64,000 nt of DNA, taken from positions 62,001 to 126,000 of the forward strand of contig JASNGC010000003.1 in assembly GCA_038659295.1 (NCBI GenBank), given 5' to 3'. The position numbers and the translations under genes were made by a program. This document shows positions 45,166-53,439 of the stretch, piece after piece (the stretch's first letter is position 1; each line of letters begins with the position of its first letter). A model generated the notes under the pieces. It was not told the DNA's origin, made no database searches, and worked only from the letters and a program-made list of their open reading frames with translations. The DNA comes from Enterocytospora artemiae (taxonomy: Eukaryota > Microsporidia).

Positions 45166-45435
45166 ATGCCTAAAATTCAAGTAAATAATATTTACATCAA
45201 ATATGCTTGGAAATGGAATATTTCTGAGGACATATGCCTGATTTGCCAGCAAGACTTCAGTTCAACTTGTGCAACATGTAAACATCCTGTTGACTGTGTT
45301 CCTGCCATTGGGCAATGTGACCATGTGTTTCACCTTCATTGTATATCAGAGTGGGTCGAGAAAAACAAGCAATGCCCGATTTGCAGAAAGGATTGGTTGT
45401 CAAAGAAAATACTAAAATATGAAAAACAAATCTGA
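45166..45435 (+). CDS. APC11: anaphase-promoting complex RING subunit APC11
   Basis: The product is 89 aa from the ATG at 45166, which follows GTGCCCCA; the frame extends further only from a TTG. The RING-H2 pattern is complete: CLIC at 24-27, CATC then K-x-P (35-38), QCDHVFHLHC (50-59) and CPICRKDW (70-77). The extra CxxC-K-P insert and W-N/W-K context (YAWKWNISED) fit APC11 better than RBX1. APC11 recruits the ubiquitin-conjugating enzyme to the cell-cycle ubiquitin ligase. The next gene starts 30 bases after the stop. Confidence 0.85.
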   Translation: MPKIQVNNIYIKYAWKWNISEDICLICQQDFSSTCATCKHPVDCVPAIGQCDHVFHLHCISEWVEKNKQCPICRKDWLSKKILKYEKQI

Positions 45436-45465
45436 GAAGTTATTTTAAAATATTTTGGCCCTTCA

Positions 45466-45765
45466 ATGCAAAATAATTCTGAAACTTTATCGGATGAAGT
45501 TAAGGATAGTAATACCGATGGCACTAACACTGGGAATAATTCTTCGAATGACACTTTATCCCGTTCTGCAAAAGTCAACCCAATAAAAAGAATTTTGAAG
45601 AACCAGCGTAGTTCTGCTCAATTTCCAATTGATAAACTATCTAAAAATCAAATTCTTCAAAACCTTGAAGGTATTTTCATTGATACAACACCCATAAAAA
45701 GTGATATTGAGAAGTTGGAAGAAGAGATTAAAATATTTAAGGAATACTTAATAAAGGACATTTGA
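45466..45765 (+). CDS. small protein of unknown function, 99 aa
   Basis: The ATG follows TTTTGGCCCTTCA, a CCC motif, which supports a real gene. The N-terminal 35 residues are Asn/Ser/Asp-rich. Then come a basic patch (KVNPIKRILKNQRSS) and a helical end (IKSDIEKLEEEIKIFKEYLI). It lies just 30 bases after APC11 on the same strand, the tightest same-strand pair in the window. I do not recognise it. Confidence 0.55.
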   Translation: MQNNSETLSDEVKDSNTDGTNTGNNSSNDTLSRSAKVNPIKRILKNQRSSAQFPIDKLSKNQILQNLEGIFIDTTPIKSDIEKLEEEIKIFKEYLIKDI

Positions 45766-46214
45766 TAAAATAAATACGACATCTGTATTTGGCTTATAGC
45801 AAATTGGAGAAACATTTTGTACTAATAGTCGATTCTATTCATTCATTGAGTATTGAAAAATATTTTGATGTTCAATGAAAGAATTTTATTCATAACCCTG
45901 ATAATAATGTGCTATTGACTAGCTATACAGAATTGGCTCATAGAAGATAATTCCAGCTGCAGAATATGTTTAAATAAATCTAATAAGATGCACTATATTA
46001 CAAAGATGGTCGGAAGGGACCTAAACCGTGCTCCTATGAATACGCTTAGATATTTACCATTTTATCGCTGGGTCTTACCATTTGTGCAGTAGATTTGCAA
46101 GGTAATATTTTCTAAAGATGATACATTGGTGTAGGAGACATATACAGGCTTTTCCTGGTCTTTCAATATTCCTTTTTATTGTCTTAATTTGACTATTCAA
46201 AGGGATCCCTTAGA
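45766..46214. other. spacer with a GC-richer island, 449 bases
   Basis: Most of the spacer is AT-rich. About 46004-46090 is noticeably richer in G and C, has no frame, and contains partial inverted repeats (ATGGTCGG with CTTACCAT) and a doubled TTACCATTT. I could not fold it into a tRNA. It may hide a small non-coding RNA. Confidence 0.4.
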
Positions 46215-46640
46215 ATGGCCCATAATATCGAAACAAAGATATTTCACAACAAAATTTTTGTAGAGACAAAGCTCGATAGTTGTGAAAGCAAGAATTTCAC
46301 GGTAAGCTCGTTAAAGTTAGACTCTTTTGATTCATCAGATAGAACAAATTCAAGTGAAGATGTCCTCAATATTGCAGTTCCAAAGTACTCAGTAGTATAC
46401 AAGAACAAGGACTATAAATTGATAAAAAGCAGTAGTTCAATACCGTCAAGTTTTCCTCCTGAGATAATTCTAATAATACTCTGCTGCAAAAAACACTTTT
46501 CTGGAACATCTTTGAAATTGTCGGACAAGCTGACAAACGAAGTCTACGATATAGAGATGCACTACATGGACGATAACCCTAATAAAAAATCAAAAACTAG
46601 CACAGATGAAAACGAGATACAGAGATGCTCCTTACCCTGA
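46215..46640 (+). CDS. small protein of unknown function, 141 aa
   Basis: The ATG follows GATCCCTTAGA, a CCC motif. The N-terminal half is polar and Ser/Asp-rich. A hydrophobic segment (SFPPEIILIILCCKKHF, about 79-95) and a polar, charged tail with KKSKTSTDENE follow. It has no signal peptide. I do not recognise it. It is convergent with the eL40 fusion gene, with 85 bases between the stops. Confidence 0.55.
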   Translation: MAHNIETKIFHNKIFVETKLDSCESKNFTVSSLKLDSFDSSDRTNSSEDVLNIAVPKYSVVYKNKDYKLIKSSSSIPSSFPPEIILIILCCKKHFSGTSLKLSDKLTNEVYDIEMHYMDDNPNKKSKTSTDENEIQRCSLP

Positions 46641-46725
46641 CTCCACTTTAAACAATAAATCAATTATTTAATCCTTTAAGAAGCCACATAGGATCACTCG
46701 AAAACATATAACCCTAAAATTATGT

Positions 46726-47079
46726 TTATTTCTTCTTGATAAAGGTTTTCTTGTCTCTCAAGTTAGTTGTGTGCCCACATGAAGCTTTCCTGCATCTAGT
46801 AGCTTTAACAGCATTTCTAGCATAACACTTTCTGCATATCTTACGCTTTATAGCATCTAGAGCAAGTAATTTATCTGATTCAGTCAAGTTAGCTCCTCCA
46901 CACAACAATGGGAGCGACCTAATTGTATCAAAATTATTACAAAAATCAGAAACTAAGGATGTCTTGTTGTGGACATTATTTATTCTCCTGCCAATTATGC
47001 TCTCAAGTTTTTCAAAACTGTCGTTCTCTGCAATATCTACTGCTCTTATTCCTTGTTCAGTTTGGACAAATAGTTTCAT
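46726..47079 (-). CDS. RPL40: degenerate ubiquitin-eL40 ribosomal protein fusion
   Basis: Residues 63-117 are a complete eL40 ([33 protein letters not shown]) with zinc cysteines at 82, 85, 96 and 101. Residues 1-62 occupy the place of ubiquitin. They begin [20 protein letters not shown], alignable to ubiquitin's first strands (MQIFVKT), and end in LCGG where ubiquitin has LRGG. The middle is diverged, and the moiety is about 14 residues shorter than the 76-aa ubiquitin, so it cannot be functional ubiquitin. The Gly-Gly suggests that it could still be cleaved off to free eL40. TTTACCC directly precedes the ATG. Confidence 0.92.
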   Translation of the reverse strand: MKLFVQTEQGIRAVDIAENDSFEKLESIIGRRINNVHNKTSLVSDFCNNFDTIRSLPLLCGGANLTESDKLLALDAIKRKICRKCYARNAVKATRCRKASCGHTTNLRDKKTFIKKK

Positions 47080-47600
47080 GGGTAAAATTTTTAAAAAACA
47101 TTTTAGAAGTTGGAATTATCTTTAAGAAGATCCGGGAGATTATTGTACCATAATATATTAGAAAAAGCAATATATAACACCGACTATTTTAATAATGATA
47201 ATAACTAGTCTGTGTATAGTTCACATGAATTGACTAAATTTCTGGTCTGTGTTAATTAAAATCTTATCAGAGAATTAAATCATAGGAAAACATACAATCA
47301 TTTTATTTGGACCTGATGATGTTAAACCATTTAATAATTCAAAGCATCAGCTTGTACAAACCTGATTGAACAGAAAATCAAAATGGATAAATCATTTGTA
47401 TATTCTGATATATAGTTAGATTGTGTTGAACAACCTTCAAGATAAATTTTTGGTTTTTTCTAAATATTTTAAGATGTGATTGTACAGCAGTTATACGTGT
47501 CTGGAACAGCTTTTTCAGTAGGGTGGGCATATTAGATCTTCATTTTATTTCAACTTGAAAATTCCCCTATAAAATTTTGATTAGCCCTTCATCTGTAAGC
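47080..47600. other. divergent spacer, 521 bases
   Basis: AT-rich spacer between the eL40 fusion and the 504-aa orphan. CCCTATAAAATTTTG and AGCCCTTC lie within 40 bases of the next ATG. I see no RNA gene or convincing small frame. Confidence 0.55.
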
Positions 47601-49115
47601 ATGCCGATAGTGACGAGAGACAGTTCAATTCGATCGATATTTCTAGATAAATTTCGTAGGAGCTTCCCACTACACAACTTACCAGTTCAAACTAGGGAAG
47701 TTCATAAGGATGGAATTGTTAACTCATTGATCTTTATGGGATATAAATTATCATCTGAAGAGAAGATAGATGAATCTCTGTCCAAGCGTATCATGATAGG
47801 GTCAGCATGTGAAGCTGATGCCTCAAGAATTTGGAATCGATCACTTGAAATCTTATATTTAAAGGCAATCTCTTTTATTGATAATCTCCACAGGAAATCT
47901 ACATTTCTTGCAAAGACTGCAGAAGATACTCTACTAAGGGAGTTTCAGGCAACAAGAGAAAGATGTAGTGCCAATAGAATGGTTTGTCATCAGGTAGAAC
48001 GAATCACTGTGGGCCTGGTCAATGGAGAAGACGTACATAACAGTAGGAAAGAGCTCCAAAAAATTATAATAACAGGCAAGCAGATATGCAATAACGGCAC
48101 CACTCCTTCAAAGCAAGTTATACTATCCACTGAAGCAAATTTGTCAGACAATAAGCCAATAAAATATCAGGATGCCATTGAATGTAAAAAGCGTATAAAC
48201 ATCAAATCTTCAAGTTTTAATAATAGGGATTTTTCTGATGAACTTGGAGAAGAGAAATATTTACTGGATGAAGGTACTTCTATGAAAAATACAACTCATT
48301 CGAAGGGAAAAAATGTCATGGCTATAAATATTAATATGGTTAATGATGGGAATAGCACTCCAACGTATAATACAGATATTAACAAATTCGAGGATGCCGA
48401 TAAATATGAATTGATTGATGTAATTTGCCGAGAGAAAAATAAGGAATGTGTAGATTATGAAAAATACAAGCTTATGAAAAACATTCCGAAGGGTGATTAC
48501 GATGCATTTGGTATTAAGAGTTTTAAAGGGAATATGTTCTCTGCTATTGATGATGAAATTATGAAATGTGATCAGACTGGAAATATTTCAGAATTCTGTG
48601 AAGTTAGACAGACAAATGTAGACAACTTAATTCCAACAATCAATCTCAACAAAATAGAAGGTAGTAGTACTAGTCAAAGGAACGATTACTTAAATATTAA
48701 TCGAGCTAGCATTAGGAACAACGGAGAAGCCCATTCTGAGGCAACCTGCCTTAACAATATAGAGCATATTATAGAACATAATGGATTTACTATCGAAGAA
48801 TCCCCTATAAATTACATAAGGTCTTTGCAACAAATTTTTTTGCTGAATTCTGCAGTAGTAATTACCAAACTGTGTATGTTCTATAATCTAATGTTTCCAG
48901 AATATGAAATTTCCAAGCTGAATGACGTCTTTCAATGTAACGCCATTTTCTACTCTATAAGATTCTCTTCAGGCTATGAGTTCACGAAAGAGGATGCTAA
49001 AAACGGAAGCTCTAAGCTGATTCTAGAGTACATTGAAGAAAACTGGGAAGATGTGCTTAAAAAGCATAGAAACTTAAGGACTTCCTTGCTAGTCGAACGC
49101 ACCAGTGGTGTATGA
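47601..49115 (+). CDS. protein of unknown function, 504 aa
   Basis: I start at the ATG at 47601; an in-frame TTG at 47577 extends the frame but is an unlikely start. The N-terminal 150 residues look globular and helical (LDKFRRSFPLHNLPVQTREV, SKRIMIGSACEADASRIWNR). A long Asn/Ser/Lys-rich middle follows. The C-terminal 90 residues are again helical (IRSLQQIFLLNSAVVITKLC). There is no signal peptide or membrane segment. I do not recognise it. A CCC motif lies about 15 bases before the ATG. It overlaps nothing and is convergent with the Mei2-like gene. Confidence 0.6.
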   Translation: MPIVTRDSSIRSIFLDKFRRSFPLHNLPVQTREVHKDGIVNSLIFMGYKLSSEEKIDESLSKRIMIGSACEADASRIWNRSLEILYLKAISFIDNLHRKSTFLAKTAEDTLLREFQATRERCSANRMVCHQVERITVGLVNGEDVHNSRKELQKIIITGKQICNNGTTPSKQVILSTEANLSDNKPIKYQDAIECKKRINIKSSSFNNRDFSDELGEEKYLLDEGTSMKNTTHSKGKNVMAININMVNDGNSTPTYNTDINKFEDADKYELIDVICREKNKECVDYEKYKLMKNIPKGDYDAFGIKSFKGNMFSAIDDEIMKCDQTGNISEFCEVRQTNVDNLIPTINLNKIEGSSTSQRNDYLNINRASIRNNGEAHSEATCLNNIEHIIEHNGFTIEESPINYIRSLQQIFLLNSAVVITKLCMFYNLMFPEYEISKLNDVFQCNAIFYSIRFSSGYEFTKEDAKNGSSKLILEYIEENWEDVLKKHRNLRTSLLVERTSGV

Positions 49116-49204
49116 AAATAATAATAAATGTTATATACTGGACATTCATCACTCATTAAAACAAACTTTTTGTGCAATCTAATTGAACTGGCTAAAATAT
49201 TTAT

Positions 49205-50005
49205 TTATCTACTAGAATTCTTAATAATACGTTCTATAATGTCGATATTATTCACAATGTATTCATCAAATGCTGACACAAAGATATTCTTATCTTCAGA
49301 CCACATAGATTTAGGACAAATGAAATCTGCAGAAGGTAGCATATCGGAATTTTGTTCTGTCGATTCAGCTTTGTCCCTAGATATTGGGCTGCTTGACATT
49401 TTTGCCTTCTTAACAACGTGTTCTTGACCAGTCTGCTTCAATACTTCCTTCAGTACTTCATCTGTCTTCTTCAAATACTCATTTCTGACATTCTGCATTA
49501 TATCCCACACATAACGACAACGCAATATTCCCTGGCCAAAAGGGGCACCATCTAACTTGCTGAAAGCTTTACGAGCATCTCTCATATCACAATATTCAAT
49601 AATTTTCTGGGCTGGCTTGCTTAGACGCATTTCTTTAACTGGGCCAAACTGGTTCAAAAACTTTAATATAATGGAGTCCGGGGCGGAGGTCTCAGAAACA
49701 TTTTTAAAGTAAATAATTAATGAACTCTGTTTTGTAGACTCCGAAACCTCCTCGTTTTGCTTTGGAATTTCATACTTTGAAACTGTGTAGAGAAGATTCA
49801 AGTGAGACTTACCATCGAGACTGCCAAAAAATTCAATGGATTTTCGAATGTCGTAAAAAATAATGAATAGGAACTGTGTTTGTGGAACTGTATATGTCTC
49901 AAGAACATCCTCTTTATTTAAAGATGCAACAAAGTCATCAAACTCTTTTTTACTGAGAAAACCAGTGACTAAAACTGTACGTGTGGGTCCCAAAGAACGT
50001 TGCAT
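49205..50005 (-). CDS. Mei2-like protein with two RRMs
   Basis: The 266-aa product has RRM1 at about 8-75 (RTVLVTGFL as RNP2, QFLFIIFYDIRKS as RNP1) and RRM2 at about 92-160 (SSLIIYFKNVS as RNP2, AQKIIEYCDMRDARKAFSKL as RNP1). The FYDIR and Y-x-D-MRDA patterns with this spacing resemble the tandem RRMs of Mei2 and its plant and fungal relatives. The C-terminal Mei2 RRM3 is absent; instead a Ser/Glu/Lys-rich tail follows. The protein likely binds RNA. Other tandem-RRM families remain possible. The ATG is preceded by TTGCCCCTAAA. Confidence 0.5.
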   Translation of the reverse strand: MQRSLGPTRTVLVTGFLSKKEFDDFVASLNKEDVLETYTVPQTQFLFIIFYDIRKSIEFFGSLDGKSHLNLLYTVSKYEIPKQNEEVSESTKQSSLIIYFKNVSETSAPDSIILKFLNQFGPVKEMRLSKPAQKIIEYCDMRDARKAFSKLDGAPFGQGILRCRYVWDIMQNVRNEYLKKTDEVLKEVLKQTGQEHVVKKAKMSSSPISRDKAESTEQNSDMLPSADFICPKSMWSEDKNIFVSAFDEYIVNNIDIIERIIKNSSR

Positions 50006-50351
50006 TTTAGGGGCAATAAAAAAGGATAAAGATCAATGCCATAGTCTAAAGTATTGTAGAAAACAACTTAAAGTAGCAAATCAACTCCAGAATGCTGGAC
50101 TCTGTAGTATTTTCTCACTATCAGAGTCGATGCCCATGAATTCCAAAATTATAAAGCAACAGTGCCATTTTTCAAAAATATCTTAAATATTCACTCCTTC
50201 AACCATCTTTCACTAAAATATAAGTGGAAATCTTAGCCTGGTAATGTAATGTGACCTGTCTAACACCTACCACATTATAGTTTTGTTCGTTACTTATCAA
50301 TAAAATTTGATTGGTTAACGGTTTATTATAAACTAGTTTGAAATCTCTTTG
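50006..50351. other. divergent spacer, 346 bases
   Basis: Spacer before the small membrane protein at 50352. A CCC motif serves the minus-strand gene only. No RNA gene or convincing frame is seen. Confidence 0.5.
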
Positions 50352-50684
50352 ATGATTTGGAAATCCTGTACTAGAAATGGTCTATTAGCTCAAGAGATGC
50401 TTCTTACTAAAAAATCAACAGGATCAGTTGTCAAGAATTTCTTTTTGATAATATATCTTTTATACTATAGATATACTGTAGAATTTGGAATTTCTGTAAT
50501 GACAAATACCGAAGCTGTCATAGTCAACACAATTCTTTGTTCCATTATAGTCTCCGTATTCATTCAAGGATTCAGGGTTGCCTTCGATCTTTTAGTTAAA
50601 CTGTGGACAGCCATAAGCAAGATCTATTTAATTTATCAAAAGTACAATGTGTTGGTTAAAATACTAGAACAACAAACCGAATAA
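50352..50684 (+). CDS. candidate small subunit of serine palmitoyltransferase (ssSPT-like)
   Basis: The 110-aa product starts at the ATG at 50352 (a TTG one codon earlier is ignored). It has two closely spaced hydrophobic segments. Its core YYRYTVEFGISVMTNTEAVI followed by VNTILCSIIVSVFIQGF resembles the small activating subunits of serine palmitoyltransferase (YYNYLLVTALYMLEPWERTV and FNSMLVSIVGMALYTGY). The Y-x-Y, the acidic residue after the first helix, and the V/F-N-x-x-L-x-S-I stretch align. Such subunits sit in the ER and stimulate the first step of sphingolipid synthesis. The similarity is short, so this is a hypothesis. No CCC motif precedes it. Confidence 0.4.
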   Translation: MIWKSCTRNGLLAQEMLLTKKSTGSVVKNFFLIIYLLYYRYTVEFGISVMTNTEAVIVNTILCSIIVSVFIQGFRVAFDLLVKLWTAISKIYLIYQKYNVLVKILEQQTE

Positions 50685-50960
50685 AAATCCTACACGACTT
50701 CGAGCACAGCATAACAGATATCCTTAAGGGGCATAATAAAGAAAGGCATAAGGTGGTATCAAAGTCTCACAAACATAGAAAGGTATTTTGTACCAAGATT
50801 AGTTGTTTAATCTTTCAATTTATCAGGAACTACAAACCATAGAATAGACTTCAAAAGAAATGGACCTAGCAAAATAAATTACTCTGCACTGTATATGTAT
50901 AGCCAACTTTTGTTGAGGGGATTGTTTCAATGTTATTATGTTTCATTTTGTTTATCATAG

Positions 50961-51473
50961 ATGCTTAAAAAATTGCTCTGGAAACAAAACATGGATCAAC
51001 TTCTATCTGTTACAATTATCAATTCTGTATCGATCTGCCTTACTATGCTTCCTACACTTGTTGGAGTAGGGATGGGATTAAACTTGGCTACAGAGGGAAT
51101 TTGTAAATCAATTGACTATGACTTGGATTTAACATTTGCTATAATGCCCATGGCCTTTACATCAGCACCAGCGATATATTCCCTTCTACTGTACTTCTTT
51201 ATGGTAACTAACAATCCAAAAACAGTTATCGGAGCAATAAAATGCCTGGGGGGCTGTGCATTGCAGGGATTTGCATGTGCAAGCTGTGGATATATTATGG
51301 GCGGAATATCAAAAGATGCTGCTGTAGCCAGGGCCAAGCAGAAGAAATTCACTTCAAGCTACTTTCTGCTGTTGATTTTTGGAGAACTGATCGGCTTGTT
51401 ATCACTTGTTCTCGGTATGTTGATCTTATCGACGGCCGAGGAGAAGGTGAAGCGGAATATGATACGAGAATAA
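50961..51473 (+). CDS. VMA3: V-type ATPase proteolipid subunit c (or c')
   Basis: The 170-aa product has four hydrophobic helices. Helix 4 contains YFLLLIFGELIGLLSLVLG with Glu142, the proton-carrying carboxylate of the c ring. The preceding CALQGFACASCGYIMGGISK then DAAVARAKQKKF matches the third helix and loop of subunit c (GFTVGAIGDAAVRATAQQ). The complex acidifies endosomes and vacuoles. The start may be the ATG at 50961 or the one ten codons later at 50991. No CCC motif is close. Subunit c' (VMA11) cannot be excluded. Confidence 0.85.
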   Translation: MLKKLLWKQNMDQLLSVTIINSVSICLTMLPTLVGVGMGLNLATEGICKSIDYDLDLTFAIMPMAFTSAPAIYSLLLYFFMVTNNPKTVIGAIKCLGGCALQGFACASCGYIMGGISKDAAVARAKQKKFTSSYFLLLIFGELIGLLSLVLGMLILSTAEEKVKRNMIRE

Positions 51474-51540
51474 ACAAATATTAAAATTTTAATGATGCAA
51501 ATAATTTAATTGCTTTATGCTTATAACACCATTTCAACAT

Positions 51541-53157
51541 CTATACTTTTCTTTTCTTTTCAATATATAAATCATGTTTCATTCGTCTGTCCAAATGAAG
51601 TATCTTTCCTCGTCCTCTAGGTATTTTAGGACGAGCCCCCCTTGGACCAGCAAACACGAGACGCTTCTTGTTTCTCTGCTTCTTAAATTGATTTTTAAAA
51701 ATCTTTTTATGGACTATGGCTTCCTCTTTTTCGTCTTCTATCATAATATCTTTCATGATTTTATTTGCTCGTCTCATTGCTCTCATTTTTTTCCTGGAAA
51801 GTACCTCTATCTTCTTTTTCTCCAACTTCTCCTCATTCATCTTAATCGGTCTCTTTTCACCAGGTAATGGTTTATCGTCCGAGTCTATCATATATCTATC
51901 TACTGTAGCCTCTTCAAATACATCTTCATTTTCTTTAAGCATCAAAGCACACTTCATTTCAGACTCTGTCATACTCATGTCAGTAGAACAAGAAGATGGT
52001 GCGTCCACTTCATCTTCTGACTCATTTATGATGGGCTGAGCAGTTTCCATGGCTTCCAAATCGAAAATCTTATCATTGAAGAATTCGTGATTTGGAAGGC
52101 TGTGGCCTTTGAAAATCCTGTTATTATCTATCTTGTTGTTGCATTTTAGCTCTTTTAGCTCCTTTTCAATTCTTTCAAGGGCGGTCAACTCTTCCGATGA
52201 TGCCTCCGAGTCAATTGCACTTTCACTATTCACAGGATGGATAGGAACTATCCCCTCTAATTCTGGAATGGTATACTGTCCCCTTTTAAGCCCCTTAATT
52301 ATTTTGTATTTCAACTTCCTAATTTTCCACAAATCACTTTCTGAAAGTAACTTCAGGTCAGAGAACATTTCTCTCAATTCATCGGTGATCAATTCACAAT
52401 CAAAGTCCACAATGATCTTCCCTGAATTTTCCAACACATTTTTTGAGTTTGATTTCATAAATTCACTCAGCTTAACTTGCTTGTAGCTATCATCTACAAT
52501 CTCATCTTCTGAATTCAAAAATAAAAAATCCGACTCAAACTTTTTTGGATCTATGTACTCCGGATCCTTGTAATGTCTGCATACCGCAAATATTTCTGCA
52601 GATTCATTCCTACTGCTGAGGGGCTTCGTCACATCTACACTTTCAAATAGCTCCTCTAAAAACAAAATAATCTTGGAAAAATTTTCTGATCTGAATATCT
52701 TTGTGACAAATGTCCCATTCTTCTTTAAAAACTCTGTGGTGATTTTAATGGAATGCAACACCAAATCATTTTGCACAAAAACATCTCTGCCTTTTGATGC
52801 TCCGAAATTTGGAGCTCCATCATGGACAAAAACATCAACCTCATGGCCGTCAAGTAGTCGAATTAGATTTTTACGACAGTCTTCTGTAGTAATATCACCG
52901 ACAAAAGAAACTGCATCACTCATTGGCTTTATAGGATCTAAGTCAATGCCAATAATTTTTTTCGACGGAGGCATTTCCTGAGCCAGTATCTGCATCCATC
53001 CTCCCGGTGCAGCACAGAGGTCAACAGCTATGTGTGCATCTCCCAAAAAATTAAATTTTCTATTCAACTCAAGCAGCTTGAATGCTGAACGAGCTCTGTA
53101 TCCCTTTTCTTTAGCTAAATTATAATACTTATCTAATCGTTGTTTTCTAACAGCCAT
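51541..53157 (-). CDS. SPB1: SPB1 rRNA 2'-O-methyltransferase (FTSJ3)
   Basis: I start at the ATG at 53157, which follows CCGCCCCAAGGA; the frame extends five codons more only from a TTG. The product begins MAVRKQRLDKYYNLAKEKGY with RARSAFKLLELN. The SAM-binding motif is VDLCAAPGGWMQ (about 45-56). The K-D-K-E tetrad is visible as the Lys of SAFKL, the Asp of VHDGAPN, the Lys of FVTKIF and the Glu of SAEIF. The C-terminal Spb1 domain ends in RPKIPRGRGKILHLDRRMKH. Spb1 methylates a guanosine in the 25S A-loop during 60S assembly. At 538 aa it is shorter than yeast Spb1 (841). Confidence 0.95.
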   Translation of the reverse strand: MAVRKQRLDKYYNLAKEKGYRARSAFKLLELNRKFNFLGDAHIAVDLCAAPGGWMQILAQEMPPSKKIIGIDLDPIKPMSDAVSFVGDITTEDCRKNLIRLLDGHEVDVFVHDGAPNFGASKGRDVFVQNDLVLHSIKITTEFLKKNGTFVTKIFRSENFSKIILFLEELFESVDVTKPLSSRNESAEIFAVCRHYKDPEYIDPKKFESDFLFLNSEDEIVDDSYKQVKLSEFMKSNSKNVLENSGKIIVDFDCELITDELREMFSDLKLLSESDLWKIRKLKYKIIKGLKRGQYTIPELEGIVPIHPVNSESAIDSEASSEELTALERIEKELKELKCNNKIDNNRIFKGHSLPNHEFFNDKIFDLEAMETAQPIINESEDEVDAPSSCSTDMSMTESEMKCALMLKENEDVFEEATVDRYMIDSDDKPLPGEKRPIKMNEEKLEKKKIEVLSRKKMRAMRRANKIMKDIMIEDEKEEAIVHKKIFKNQFKKQRNKKRLVFAGPRGARPKIPRGRGKILHLDRRMKHDLYIEKKRKV

Positions 53158-53439
53158 TCCTTGGGGCGGCAAAAGATTTTTGCAAAATGAAGTAGATCAT
53201 CAATTAACTAGTTGCATCATATATGACACTACTTCTGAGTATAATTTCAACCCAACCATTGAAATCAAGAAGTGGGTGATATTCTGAAATATCATCTGAT
53301 ATTCGTGGCAGAGAGTGATTTTAAAAATCCAATATGACTCTCGAACAATTATTGTACCAATCTTCCAAAGTTCTTTTTCACTCCTCCTTTATTCTTTGAA
53401 ATTTTATAAACTTTAAATATTTCCAGTAACTACCCCAGA

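Noticed and set aside
45166..45435. RBX1 as the identity of the RING-H2 protein
   Set aside because: RBX1 ends its RING with an Asp in place of the last Cys; here CPIC is complete and the C-x-x-C-K-P insert fits APC11.
46004..46090. tRNA gene in the GC-richer island
   Set aside because: Neither strand gives a proper A box, T loop and seven-pair acceptor together; the best B-box-like match differs at three of the fixed positions.
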